A stretch of DNA of 64,000 nt, taken from assembly GCA_903834835.1 (NCBI GenBank), contig CAILKO010000035.1, forward strand, positions 58,539 to 122,538. Reading direction: 5' to 3'. Below, piece after piece: positions 8,784 to 16,671 of the stretch. The position numbers and the translations under genes were made by a program. Within the stretch, counting starts at the first letter, position 1. Each line of letters starts with the position of its first letter. The notes beneath the pieces were generated by a model, which saw only the letters and a list, made by a program, of their open reading frames with translations, did no database searches and was not told the origin of the DNA. Source of the DNA: an uncultured Pseudomonadota bacterium. Lineage in GTDB: Bacteria; Pseudomonadota; Gammaproteobacteria; Burkholderiales; SG8-39.

Positions 8784-9298
8784 GCGAGCACCGGATCGAA
8801 ACCCATATCAATGGCCAGCGCATCGAGAAGTCGGTCGACGCCCGGCTTACGCTCGTGGACTTCCTGCGCGGCGAATGCGGGCTCACCGGCACGCACGCGG
8901 GTTGCGAGCACGGCGTCTGCGGCGCCTGCACCGTGATCGTGGACGGCCTCGCGGTGCGCGCCTGCCTGATGCTCGCCGTGCAAGTCGATGGCGCGGAGAT
9001 CCGGACCGTCGAGGGCGTCGCCGCAGCCGACGGCAGCCTGCATCCCGTGCAACAGGCGCTGCGCGAGGAACACGGGCTGCAGTGCGGCTACTGCACGCCC
9101 GGATTCGTGATGACTCTGGTCGCGGAGCTGGAGAAGCTGCCCCGTCCGAGCGTCGCCGAGATGACCGCCGCGCTTTCCGGCAATATCTGCCGTTGCACCG
9201 GCTACCAAGGCATTCTGCGCGCGGTCGAGCGACTGGCGAGCGCGCCCGAGGCCGAGGCGCGCAGAATTGATATCGAACGATCGGAGGAACCGAGATGA
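8780..9298 (+). CDS. CoxS-like (2Fe-2S) subunit of a molybdenum hydroxylase
   Basis: 172 aa from ATG 8780; a longer upstream frame is a shadow. It carries two 2Fe-2S clusters. The plant-ferredoxin-type cluster uses Cys42, Cys47, Cys50 and Cys62 (GCEHGVCGAC). The second uses Cys102, Cys105, Cys137 and Cys139 (QCGYCTPGF, ICRCTGY). The length matches the family. It overlaps coxM upstream and the Bug gene downstream by four bases each, so three cistrons are translationally coupled. Hydroxylation of an N-heterocycle or aromatic acid is plausible, but the large subunit that would define the substrate is missing here. Confidence 0.94.
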   Translation: MSEHRIETHINGQRIEKSVDARLTLVDFLRGECGLTGTHAGCEHGVCGACTVIVDGLAVRACLMLAVQVDGAEIRTVEGVAAADGSLHPVQQALREEHGLQCGYCTPGFVMTLVAELEKLPRPSVAEMTAALSGNICRCTGYQGILRAVERLASAPEAEARRIDIERSEEPR

Positions 9299-10269
9299 AC
9301 CTGTACCAACGCCTGCTTCAAGTTTCCAGCGGGGCCGTGCTCGCGTTGTGCGCGATGGCAGCCGGCGCCCAGGAGTACCCCTCCAAACCGATACGGCTGA
9401 TCGTCGCGACTGCAGTCGGCGGCGGGCCGGACCTGATCGCGCGGTCCATGACGCCGCCGATGGCGGCCATGCTCGGCCAGCCCTTCACCGTGGACAATAT
9501 CCCGGGCGCGGGCGGCGTGGTGGGCGTGCGCACCCTGATCAAGTCGCCGCCCGACGGCCATACGCTGCTTTTCACGGACAACGGCAAATGGGCGATCGCG
9601 CCAACGCTGCAACCGAGCGTTTACGACCCGGTAAAGGAGCTAGCCCCGATCGGCCTCGCGGTCACCAACGTCACCGCGATCGTCGTGGGCGAGTCCTTCC
9701 CCGCGAAGAATATCAGCGAGTTCATCGCAGCCGTGAAGGCGAAGCCCGGCTTCTATCCCTACGGCTCCTCGGGCAACGGCTCCCTGCATCACATCGCAAT
9801 GGAGGCCTTCAAGAACGCCCATGGTCTCGACATGATCCATGTACCCTTCAAGGGCGCCGCGCAATCCTCGGCCGCGCTCATGGGCGGACAGATCGCCTCG
9901 ATCATCGCCGGGCCCGCAGCGCTGCAGGCCCAGTTCAAGTCCGGTCAGGCACGCATGCTCGCCGTGACGTCCAAGCGGCGCTCCAAGCACTTCCCCGACG
10001 TGCCCTCGATGGCCGAGCCCGGGAATACCGATCTCGATTTTCGCGGCGACCTTGGCTACCTCGCCCCGGCCGGCACGCCCAGACCGATCATAGACAGACT
10101 GGCCGGCGTGATCGCGAAGACGATGCTGCTGCCCGAGGTGATCTCGCGCGTCGAATCCATAGGCTCCGAGCCGCTCGTCACCGGCCCTGACGAACTCGCC
10201 CAGATCATCCGGGCGGACGTGGCGCGCTACGCGCGCGCAGTGAAGCAGGCTGGAATCAAAGTCGACTAG
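9295..10269 (+). CDS. Bug/TctC family periplasmic substrate-binding protein
   Basis: 324 aa. The signal peptide runs to GAQE (MNLYQRLLQVSSGAVLALCAMAAGAQ). Bug motifs are YPSKPIRLIVATAVGGGPDLIARSM, VDNIPGAGGVVGVRT, SPPDGHTLLFTDN and HVPFKGAAQSS. Its ATG overlaps the coxS-like stop (ATGA), so it is made together with the molybdenum hydroxylase subunits. This suggests that its ligand is the substrate of that enzyme (inference). Confidence 0.92.
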   Translation: MNLYQRLLQVSSGAVLALCAMAAGAQEYPSKPIRLIVATAVGGGPDLIARSMTPPMAAMLGQPFTVDNIPGAGGVVGVRTLIKSPPDGHTLLFTDNGKWAIAPTLQPSVYDPVKELAPIGLAVTNVTAIVVGESFPAKNISEFIAAVKAKPGFYPYGSSGNGSLHHIAMEAFKNAHGLDMIHVPFKGAAQSSAALMGGQIASIIAGPAALQAQFKSGQARMLAVTSKRRSKHFPDVPSMAEPGNTDLDFRGDLGYLAPAGTPRPIIDRLAGVIAKTMLLPEVISRVESIGSEPLVTGPDELAQIIRADVARYARAVKQAGIKVD

Positions 10270-10297
10270 CGGATTCGCGGCAGGTGCAGGCCAGTCG

Positions 10298-11362
10298 CTA
10301 GCCGCGGCGCTCGCGCCACAGGCCGAGTGCTTCCTGCGCCGCGCGGTCGCTGAAAGAGAACAGCACGCAGTCGTCCTCCGCCTCGAAGGCCGCGCTGGTC
10401 CAGGAAGGCACGACAAAGTGGTCGCGCGCCTCGAACGCCTGCCAGGCGTCTCCCAGTTTCACGCGACCGCGGCCTTCGGCCACCGAATACACCGCGCCGT
10501 CTGTCGAGCGGCAGGGAAGCGATTTGAAACCCTTCGGAAGCTTCTGCAGGAATGCGCCCATGGTCGGCATCGCGTGGCCGCCCGTGAGGGGATTGAGGTA
10601 TTTCATCTTCCAGCCGTGCGAAGCATCCGGCTCGCAGCCACGCGCCATCGCCTCCAGCGACTCGCGACTGCGGTCGTAGGGGTAGCAGAACACCGGTGAA
10701 GTCGGCCCGAAGGGCGGCGGTGCATCGAGCGGTGCGAGGTTGTTGCCGTAGCTGGCCGCGGGAGGACGTCTGGCGCCCGGGCCTGTGGCAGCGCCCGGCG
10801 GCGGGATCTCGTGGAACTGAGCGGCGAGCGCCTGCACGAGGGGCACATCGAGGCCGTCCAGCCACACGACCGGCTCCTCGCCGGGGTTGCCGTGATCGTG
10901 CCAGGTCCAGGATGGCGTGATGATGAAATCCCCGGGCTGCATTGCCACACGCTCACCATTCACCGCAGTAAAGGCGCCTCTGCCTTCCACGACAAAACGC
11001 AGCGCTGCCTGAGAGTGGCGGTGCATCGGTGCGGTCTCGCCCGGCATGATGAGCTGCAGACCGGCGTACAGACTTTGCGTCACGCGTGACTGCCCGCGCA
11101 GCCCTGGGTTCTCGAGCACCAGCACGCGGCGAATCGCCTCCTGCGCCGTAATCAGATCGCCCGACTCGAGTATGAACGGGCGCAGCGCGCGGTACTGCCA
11201 GAACGCCGGCTCGCACGGCGAGAGCGGCTCGGCGGGAATCAGGTTGGCGATCACTTCCCAGAGCGGCGCGAGGTGCTGCACGTCCATGCGACGGTAGAGG
11301 TCCGCGCGCGCGGCCTGGTTCGCGCTCCGGCCGGGGACGGCCGCAGGGGTAGGGTCGGTCAT
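10298..11362 (-). CDS. Gentisate 1,2-dioxygenase-like bicupin
   Basis: 354 aa, the usual length for gentisate or salicylate 1,2-dioxygenases. The N-terminal cupin holds APMHRHSQAALRFVVEGRGAFTAVNGE with iron ligands His114 and His116. The paired motif GDFIITPSWTWHDHG carries His155 and His157. The second cupin (about 260-340) is less conserved. The family cleaves the ring of gentisate or a related 2-hydroxy-aromatic acid with Fe(II) and O2. It is last in a minus-strand operon with an aldolase, an epimerase and a heme-oxygenase-like protein. Fumarylpyruvate hydrolase and maleylpyruvate isomerase are not adjacent, so the substrate may not be gentisate itself. Confidence 0.88.
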   Translation of the reverse strand: MTDPTPAAVPGRSANQAARADLYRRMDVQHLAPLWEVIANLIPAEPLSPCEPAFWQYRALRPFILESGDLITAQEAIRRVLVLENPGLRGQSRVTQSLYAGLQLIMPGETAPMHRHSQAALRFVVEGRGAFTAVNGERVAMQPGDFIITPSWTWHDHGNPGEEPVVWLDGLDVPLVQALAAQFHEIPPPGAATGPGARRPPAASYGNNLAPLDAPPPFGPTSPVFCYPYDRSRESLEAMARGCEPDASHGWKMKYLNPLTGGHAMPTMGAFLQKLPKGFKSLPCRSTDGAVYSVAEGRGRVKLGDAWQAFEARDHFVVPSWTSAAFEAEDDCVLFSFSDRAAQEALGLWRERRG

Positions 11363-11379
11363 TCGGTTCTCCTCCCTTC

Positions 11380-12123
11380 TCAGCCTGCGGGGAACCCGGC
11401 CTCGTGCGCCCAGAGCTGCCAGGAACGGTTTTGAGACAAGGTGTCCAGCATGGTGGCGGATGCCGCTTCGATTTCCCCGCGGCTCAGGAACTTCGGCTTG
11501 CCGAGCGCGAGGGAACTGAGGACCAGGTTCGCGTTGTTCTGGAGCTGGACGGCGATATACACCGCCTCGCGTATGCCGCGCCCGACCACCACCGCGCCGT
11601 GCCCGCGCATCAGGGCGACGCGCGAGTTCCCCAGCTTGCGGGCGAGCGAATCTCCGACCTCCGGTCGCGTTACAAGGAGATTGGTGCTGTCGCCGAATTC
11701 CGGCTGGATATCCCAGATCGGAATCTCATCGCCGATGACCGCCCCGATATGAAAGATCGGCCGGAGCGGCGTGCCGGTGACCCCGAAGGGAATGAGCGGC
11801 ATGGCGTGGTTATGGCAGACCGCCTGCACGTCGGGCCGCGCCCGGTAGACAGAGCCGTGGATCGCGCGCTCGGCATAGAGCGGCCGGCCACGCGCATCGA
11901 TCGGCTCGTTGTCCAGACGGAACTCGATCAGATCCTCGACGCTCACCAGCGCCGGAGCGCGTGAGCAGGCCATGATGTAGCGCTCAGGATCCTCCGGATG
12001 GCGAATGGAGAGATGACCGTAGGCATCGACCACGCCCTGGTGAGCGACGATCCGGTTGCCCACGACCAGATCGCGCATCGCCTCGGCGAGCGTCGGTTTT
12101 GCGGGCTGCGTGTTCTGACTCAT
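11380..12123 (-). CDS. Class II aldolase/adducin family protein
   Basis: 247 aa from ATG 12123, with AGGA 6 nt upstream. The zinc site of class II aldolases is visible as HNHAMPL (His104, His106) and His175 in LMRGHGAVVVG. Glu85 in YAERAIHG fits the catalytic acid. Members cleave or decarboxylate short hydroxy-keto compounds such as fuculose phosphate. In degradation clusters they often act on aromatic intermediates. It lies 17 bp upstream of the gentisate-dioxygenase-like gene, so their products are probably in sequence. Confidence 0.87.
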   Translation of the reverse strand: MSQNTQPAKPTLAEAMRDLVVGNRIVAHQGVVDAYGHLSIRHPEDPERYIMACSRAPALVSVEDLIEFRLDNEPIDARGRPLYAERAIHGSVYRARPDVQAVCHNHAMPLIPFGVTGTPLRPIFHIGAVIGDEIPIWDIQPEFGDSTNLLVTRPEVGDSLARKLGNSRVALMRGHGAVVVGRGIREAVYIAVQLQNNANLVLSSLALGKPKFLSRGEIEAASATMLDTLSQNRSWQLWAHEAGFPAG

Positions 12124-12143
12124 GTGTCCTGCCTCCCCGCGGC

Positions 12144-13085
12144 TTATCCGCGCCAGCGCGATTCGCGCGCAGCGACCCACTCCACGAAATTCCGGAACCC
12201 CAGCGCGAAAGGCTGCTCCGCCCGGAAGCCGAGCTCGCGCTCGGCGCGCGCCGTCAGCATCGGGCGCATGCCGATCGTCACCGGACGTCCCGCCTCGCGA
12301 ACTTCGATCTCCAGACCGGGCAGCAGCGCGCGCATCGCGGACGCAAGTTCGTCGTAGGAATAGGCCTCGCCTGTGCCGATGTTGTAGTACAGGCCCGGAT
12401 TCGCCGCATCCAGCGCGCACAGACCGCCCAGCGCGGCATCGTGGGCGGTGATCATGTCGTTGCGCCCGACATAGACGTACTTTTCCATTACACAGGGCCC
12501 GCCGCGCAGATGAGCCTCCACGCAGGCGCGCATCTGCTGCGGTACGCCGCCCGAAGATCGACCGGGGCCATAGACCCCGCCTATGCGCAGGCTGACGAAC
12601 TCGAGCCCGAGCGATTTCGCATAGATCTCGCCGACATGTTCGACGCATAACTTTGCCGCCCCGTTCATGCCGGCCGGCTTTTTGGGGTAGGCCTCGTCGA
12701 AGGGCGCATCGCCGCCGTCCGGATCGAATATCGCGTTGGAGGCATAGCTCACCACCCGCTTCACCCCCACGCGCCGGGCAGCCTCGAGCACATTCACCGA
12801 GCCGGTGACATTGGTCTGATAGGCCTCGTAGGGACTCGCCTCGGCAGCCGGACCCACCAGGGCCACCGTATGCAGAATCCGCGTGATGCGATGTGCCCGG
12901 AGGGTCTCGACGAGCCGCGCGAGGTCCCGTACGTCGCCCTCCACGAATTCGACTCTGCCGGCGAGACCTTCGATGTTTTCCTCGTTGGCAACAAGCTCGT
13001 AGGCCACCGGACGCTCGCCGCGCCGGACGAGCTGGCGCAGCGCCTGCGAGCCGACCATGCCGGCCCCGACGACGAGCGTGGTCAT
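12144..13085 (-). CDS. Extended SDR, NAD-dependent epimerase/dehydratase-like, catalytic Tyr replaced
   Basis: 313 aa. The Rossmann motif VVGAGMVGSQAL starts at residue 5 (GxGxxG spacing rather than the extended-SDR GxxGxxG). SYASNAIF (113-120) aligns with the active-site serine region. The usual YxxxK is read as Asn141-Gly-Ala-Ala-Lys145, so the catalytic tyrosine is replaced by Asn. Downstream LRIGGVYGPG is typical of the family. It is translationally coupled by ATGA to the upstream heme-oxygenase-like gene. It could be a lyase or reductase with altered chemistry or a non-catalytic binder. Confidence 0.85.
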   Translation of the reverse strand: MTTLVVGAGMVGSQALRQLVRRGERPVAYELVANEENIEGLAGRVEFVEGDVRDLARLVETLRAHRITRILHTVALVGPAAEASPYEAYQTNVTGSVNVLEAARRVGVKRVVSYASNAIFDPDGGDAPFDEAYPKKPAGMNGAAKLCVEHVGEIYAKSLGLEFVSLRIGGVYGPGRSSGGVPQQMRACVEAHLRGGPCVMEKYVYVGRNDMITAHDAALGGLCALDAANPGLYYNIGTGEAYSYDELASAMRALLPGLEIEVREAGRPVTIGMRPMLTARAERELGFRAEQPFALGFRNFVEWVAARESRWRG

Positions 13086-13828
13086 CGCGCCGCGCTGCGT
13101 GTGCGCCGCGGCGGCATCGGTTCGACCTCGCCGAGCACGATATGGCGGTGGATGCCGTTCATGTAGAGCCAGCGCAGCTTGCAGATCAGCTCAGCGTGCT
13201 CCACGCAGACCGCCCACAGATCCGGATCCTGCACATACCGGTCCAGGTACTGGAAGTTGCGCTGGGCGTGGATCTGATCGGCTTCGTAGTGCTCTTCGAA
13301 GAAATGGATGCGCCGGTCGCCGGGCTTGTAGCCGTAGTGCCGGTGCAGCGCGGGCACCACGCGGCTCTGGATGCCGATCTCCTGGGATTCGAGGACCGTC
13401 ATGGCGGAAAGAAACACCGGCCAGGGATGCTGGTATGCGAGATGCATCCAGTGATGGCGGATCGCCTCGGCCCCCGCCACCGACTCGAAGGCATCGCAGT
13501 CCGCCCTGGTGTAGCCGCATTCCTCGGTCCATGCGTCGATCAGACTGCCGTGATCAACGGCCTCGGTCTCCTCGGTCAGACTCTTCGCGCCGGTCTCCTC
13601 GGCAAGGTTCGAGAGAATGTGGTCCTGCACATCGCGCGGCGCCTTCACATAGCAAAGCCCGTAGGCGCGCAGACCATCCCGGGTCATGCGCGCGTGCTGC
13701 ACGAGGTAGTAGCCCATCTGCGCCTTCGTGAGCCTGCCCTCCGACCAGAGATCAAAGAACGGATGCTTCCTGGTGTGGTAATGCTCCCGGATGGCGACAA
13801 GTTCGGCTTCCAGCGAAGTAACGCTCAT
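13082..13828 (-). CDS. TenA/PqqC-like heme-oxygenase-fold protein, probable metal oxidase
   Basis: 248 aa, all-helical pattern of the TenA/PqqC/heme-oxygenase-like fold. Conserved acid and His residues sit where iron-binding members (for example UndA or CADD type) place ligands: NLAEETG (Glu77, Glu78), His93, VLESQE (Glu147, Glu150) and HYEADQIH (His180, Asp184, His187). This suggests a non-heme diiron or monoiron oxidase rather than a cofactor-free PqqC. It is the first gene of the four-gene minus operon and overlaps the next gene by four bases. The substrate is unknown; the assignment of exact ligands is an inference. Confidence 0.8.
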   Translation of the reverse strand: MSVTSLEAELVAIREHYHTRKHPFFDLWSEGRLTKAQMGYYLVQHARMTRDGLRAYGLCYVKAPRDVQDHILSNLAEETGAKSLTEETEAVDHGSLIDAWTEECGYTRADCDAFESVAGAEAIRHHWMHLAYQHPWPVFLSAMTVLESQEIGIQSRVVPALHRHYGYKPGDRRIHFFEEHYEADQIHAQRNFQYLDRYVQDPDLWAVCVEHAELICKLRWLYMNGIHRHIVLGEVEPMPPRRTRSAAR

Positions 13829-13894
13829 GAGGACATCCTTCTGCGTACGCGAATCCGGGAATTCTATTTGGGTTTGCGTAGCGCCCGGTCAGGC

Positions 13895-14662
13895 TCAGCG
13901 CAGCCTGATTTCCTGCGCCATGACCCCGGCATAGCGGCCGTCTGCACGCCTGAGCGCGATCAATGAGCGGCCGAAGCGGCCGTAGAGCGGAATGATTGCA
14001 TAGTCCTCCGCGCGCCCCCCATGCGCGGCGACGAAGCGATCGATCTCTTCCGCGAACGGCGGATCGTCGCGCACATAAAGCTCTCGTCGCCTGGACCCGG
14101 CAAGCACGCGCTCAAGCGCCTCCCCCTCGATACGCCGGTAGCGTTCGGTCTGGCGCAGCACGCTGGTTTCCCCCTGGAGGCCGAGCATCAGGATGCGGCG
14201 CGCCGCCTCGACGTCGGTCGGCAACTCGACGAACACGAGCGGCAGGCGTTCCGGAGAGAGCGCGACAAGCGCTTCGACCGGGCGCGGACCCTCGCCAAGC
14301 TGCTTCGCCGTAACCGCGAAAAAGCGATTCTGCGGATATCCGATGAACGCCGCGAGCACGGGGCGCTCGGCATGCAGCGTCATGACGCCCCAGCCGAGTG
14401 CCGCGGCCTGGATCAATGCGATCACCGCGAGATCCGGAACCAGGGTTCGCTTGCCCGGGCGGTACACGATGAATGTAAGCAAGGGGCCGAGGACGATATC
14501 CACGCCCGCGGCGAGCAGCGTTATCTGCAGGCCGCCATCAATCCAGAAGAGGGGCGGCGGGTACCAGAGCCCCACCACCAGCGCGAGCACGCCCGCAAAC
14601 AGCCCGGCGCTCAATGCCAGGTGGATCGCAAACGCGCGAAACTTTGAACGCCAGGGGATCAT
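13895..14662 (-). CDS. Type IV pilin accessory protein, TfpZ/TfpX family
   Basis: 255 aa from ATG 14662, with GAGGTC about 6 nt upstream; the frame extends further but without a ribosome site. The N-terminus KFRAFAIHLALSAG begins a membrane segment. The block LFWIDGGLQITLLAAGVDIVLGPLLTFIVYRPGKRTL and two more hydrophobic segments up to about residue 100 are characteristic of the family. The rest is an extracytoplasmic domain. Members are needed to stabilise or assemble particular pilins. No pilin gene is adjacent, which is unusual because tfpZ normally sits beside its pilin. Confidence 0.82.
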   Translation of the reverse strand: MIPWRSKFRAFAIHLALSAGLFAGVLALVVGLWYPPPLFWIDGGLQITLLAAGVDIVLGPLLTFIVYRPGKRTLVPDLAVIALIQAAALGWGVMTLHAERPVLAAFIGYPQNRFFAVTAKQLGEGPRPVEALVALSPERLPLVFVELPTDVEAARRILMLGLQGETSVLRQTERYRRIEGEALERVLAGSRRRELYVRDDPPFAEEIDRFVAAHGGRAEDYAIIPLYGRFGRSLIALRRADGRYAGVMAQEIRLR

Positions 14663-14740
14663 GCCCGACCTCGCACAGCTGGAAAATGCCGGCAAGTGTG
14701 GCGCCGTCCGCTGTCACCCGCCTGAAAACTCACGGACTGC

Positions 14741-14786
14741 GGGAACGCGGGAACTCGGGAACGCGGGAACGCGGGAACACTCCCGC
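14741..14786. repeat. Short tandem repeat ending in a hairpin
   Basis: Five copies of GGGAAC, each followed by a dinucleotide (GC, GC, TC or AC), run from 14741 to 14780. The last copy forms a hairpin with TCCCGC (stem GCGGGA 14771-14776, loop ACAC, to 14786). It lies just beyond the stop of the 58-aa minus-strand ORF. The hairpin could reduce read-through, although no T tract follows on either strand. Confidence 0.8.
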
Positions 14787-14789
14787 GGC

Positions 14790-14966
14790 TCAGTCGTCCT
14801 CGTCGTCGTCCAGCAGGCGGACAACCGCAGGCTTCTTGGTGCTGGTGACTTCCGGCAGCCAGGCCGGGAGCGGCGCGGGCTCGCCGCACAGTTGTGCGAT
14901 CGCCGCGAGCCAGCTGGCCCTCTGCTTGGTCAGGAGGCGCGTGTCGACTGTCTGTGCAAGATTCAT
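14790..14966 (-). CDS. Small hypothetical protein, 58 aa, acidic C-terminus
   Basis: ATG 14966 opens MNLAQTVDTRLLTKQRASWL and the protein ends LLDDDEDD. The acidic end is coded by a CGTC-rich stretch. Residues 10-35 could form an amphipathic helix. I do not recognise the family. Support is the clean start-to-stop frame with GC-rich third positions in a gap otherwise without genes, and the repeat hairpin right after the stop. The ribosome site is weak. It could be spurious. Confidence 0.4.
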   Translation of the reverse strand: MNLAQTVDTRLLTKQRASWLAAIAQLCGEPAPLPAWLPEVTSTKKPAVVRLLDDDEDD

Positions 14967-15055
14967 GAAATCTGTTTTCTATCTATGTTGCATGCGTTGT
15001 TGAGACCCGCCGTTTACCGAACGGTCCGGGCCCGTGCGGACGCGCCACTGCAGCG

Positions 15056-15280
15056 CTAGCCCCATATCAGCCAGAAGAGGAATGCGCCCCCGGCCGGCAG
15101 GAAGATCACGTAGCGGAACAGCGTCTTCATGCGCTCGCGCTCGGTGCCTTCCATCTCCGGGGCCCGGCCGCGGCGCTTGGCACGCTCGGCCACGCCCTTC
15201 TTGATGATCATGTAATCCGTCACGAACATGACAACGCCGACGAGCAGACCGATCAGCGCTCCCTGAAGGGCAATATGCAT
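15056..15280 (-). CDS. Small membrane protein with two transmembrane helices
   Basis: 74 aa. Helix 1 spans about residues 4-24 (ALQGALIGLLVGVVMFVTDY). A basic cytosolic loop KKGVAERAKRRGRAPE and a polar stretch follow. Helix 2 is FRYVIFLPAGGAFLFWLIWG at the C-terminus. The start has GAGAG upstream. It looks like a genuine inner-membrane protein by hydrophobic pattern and codon use. The function is unknown, and it is divergent from the CHAD gene. Confidence 0.7.
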   Translation of the reverse strand: MHIALQGALIGLLVGVVMFVTDYMIIKKGVAERAKRRGRAPEMEGTERERMKTLFRYVIFLPAGGAFLFWLIWG

Positions 15281-15409
15281 GGCGTTCTCTCGCTGCGTTC
15301 GTTGCGGAAGTTCTGTGCTGCGCTCCGATTGTATTAGAGTTGACAGGCATTGGACACCGCATTGGCGCGTCCGGTCGGGTCACACACCGCCTCCCGAGGA
15401 ACTCAGCAG

Positions 15410-16372
15410 ATGCCTCCCGCCGCACCCGCATCAGATACCGCCACCGCGAGCGTGGCCGAGCAGGCACGTCGATTCATGCTCGCGGCGCTGGACGATGCGC
15501 TTGTGTGTCTCGCCACGCCCGCGCCCGCATCGGACGAAGTCGTACACCGATTGCGCAAGGCACTGAAACGCGCGCGCGCGGCGCTGCGGCTGCTTCGGCC
15601 GCTGATCGCGCCCCGCTCGCGCGAAACCGCAGTTCTCGCGCTGCGCGACGTGGCGCGTGCCTACGCGACAGCACGCGACGGCGCGAGCCTCGTGGAGGCG
15701 CTCAATCGCTTCGCGCGCCATCATCCCGGCATACTGGTGGCGCGCGCTGGCTCGACACTGGGAGGCGCGCTGCGCGCGGGACGCCTTCACGCCCGTCGCT
15801 CCCTGCCCGACGCGACCCGCACAGCGGCCGCGCTCCGCATGCTCCGCGCCTTGCGTTCGAGGGCGACGCACTGGAAACTCGATACCGTCAGGCGCGGCGA
15901 GGATCCGGGGTCGCCACCAGCCGACCGGATCGCGCAGGCGCTTCGGCGAATCTACCGCAGGGCGCGGCGCGCAGGCCGCCGCACCAGGAACGGCGCGACC
16001 GAAGTACTCCACGCCTGGCGCAAGGAGGTGAAAGTACTGCACAACGCCCTCCTGGCTCTCGAAAGCACGGCGGATACCTCGGGCCTGGCGCAATTCCTGA
16101 AGCATAGCGCCCGGCTCGGCGAAACCCTTGGATGCGAGCACGATCTCGCCATGCTCGAGATCGCAATCGGCGCGCCGGGCCGCGCAGCACCCGTGAGCGA
16201 GACAAAACTGATCCTTGCCCAGATCAGCCGCGACAGGCAGCGCTATCGTGAGCGCGCGCTGCGCGAAGGCGACCGGGTTTTCCACATCCGGCCGCGTCGG
16301 CTCGCGCATGAACTCGGCATCGCGCGAGTCGATAGCGCAAGCGAGGAGAAAAAGCGGCCGCACCGGGCATAG
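15410..16372 (+). CDS. CHAD domain protein
   Basis: 320 aa from ATG 15410, with GAGGA about 8 nt upstream. It is alpha-helical and very rich in Arg and His, as CHAD (conserved histidine alpha-helical) domains are. It has the two-fold pattern VHRLRKALKRARAALRLLRPL near residue 45 and VLHAWRKEVKVLHNALLALE near residue 200. CHAD proteins bind inorganic polyphosphate and often associate with polyphosphate granules. No CYTH triphosphatase domain is fused. The stop codon lies inside the left arm of the second shared-core hairpin. Confidence 0.87.
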   Translation: MPPAAPASDTATASVAEQARRFMLAALDDALVCLATPAPASDEVVHRLRKALKRARAALRLLRPLIAPRSRETAVLALRDVARAYATARDGASLVEALNRFARHHPGILVARAGSTLGGALRAGRLHARRSLPDATRTAAALRMLRALRSRATHWKLDTVRRGEDPGSPPADRIAQALRRIYRRARRAGRRTRNGATEVLHAWRKEVKVLHNALLALESTADTSGLAQFLKHSARLGETLGCEHDLAMLEIAIGAPGRAAPVSETKLILAQISRDRQRYRERALREGDRVFHIRPRRLAHELGIARVDSASEEKKRPHRA

Positions 16373-16404
16373 ATAGTAACATATTGGTTACTATCTATGC
16401 CCGG
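16363..16404. repeat. Inverted repeat, copy 2 of the shared-core hairpin family
   Basis: The left arm CCGGGCATAGATAGTAAC (16363-16380) and right arm GTTACTATCTATGCCCGG (16387-16404) form a perfect 18-bp stem around the spacer ATATTG. The left arm includes the last codons and TAG stop of the CHAD gene, so the right arm is an inverted copy of coding DNA. The core matches the sites at 7815 and 58956. No T run follows. It could stop transcription or bind a protein ahead of thiS. Confidence 0.95.
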
Positions 16405-16466
16405 ATGCTGCACGCTGCGGCCCTCGCGCCGAGCGACCTGCGCGTGCTTGCCGGTATCATGTGAGC

Positions 16467-16670
16467 ATGATCCAGATTACCGTGAACGGAACGGCACATC
16501 GATTCGAGCAGACACTCGATGTCGCCGAACTGGTGCGACAACTCGCGCTGACGGGAAAGAAGATCGCGGTCGAGCGCAATGGCGACATCGTGCCGAAGAG
16601 CCGGCACGCCGGGACCCTGCTCGTCGACGGCGACCGACTGGAGATCGTGGTTGCAGTGGGCGGAGGCTGA
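16467..16670 (+). CDS. thiS: Sulfur carrier protein ThiS
   Basis: 67 aa from ATG 16467; GTG 16461 would add two residues. Ubiquitin-like beta-grasp protein: [15 protein letters not shown], then [27 protein letters not shown], and the obligatory C-terminal VAVGGG. The terminal Gly-Gly is adenylated and converted to a thiocarboxylate that donates sulfur to ThiG for the thiazole of thiamine. It is one base upstream of thiG. Confidence 0.95.
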   Translation: MIQITVNGTAHRFEQTLDVAELVRQLALTGKKIAVERNGDIVPKSRHAGTLLVDGDRLEIVVAVGGG

Positions 16671-16671
16671 G

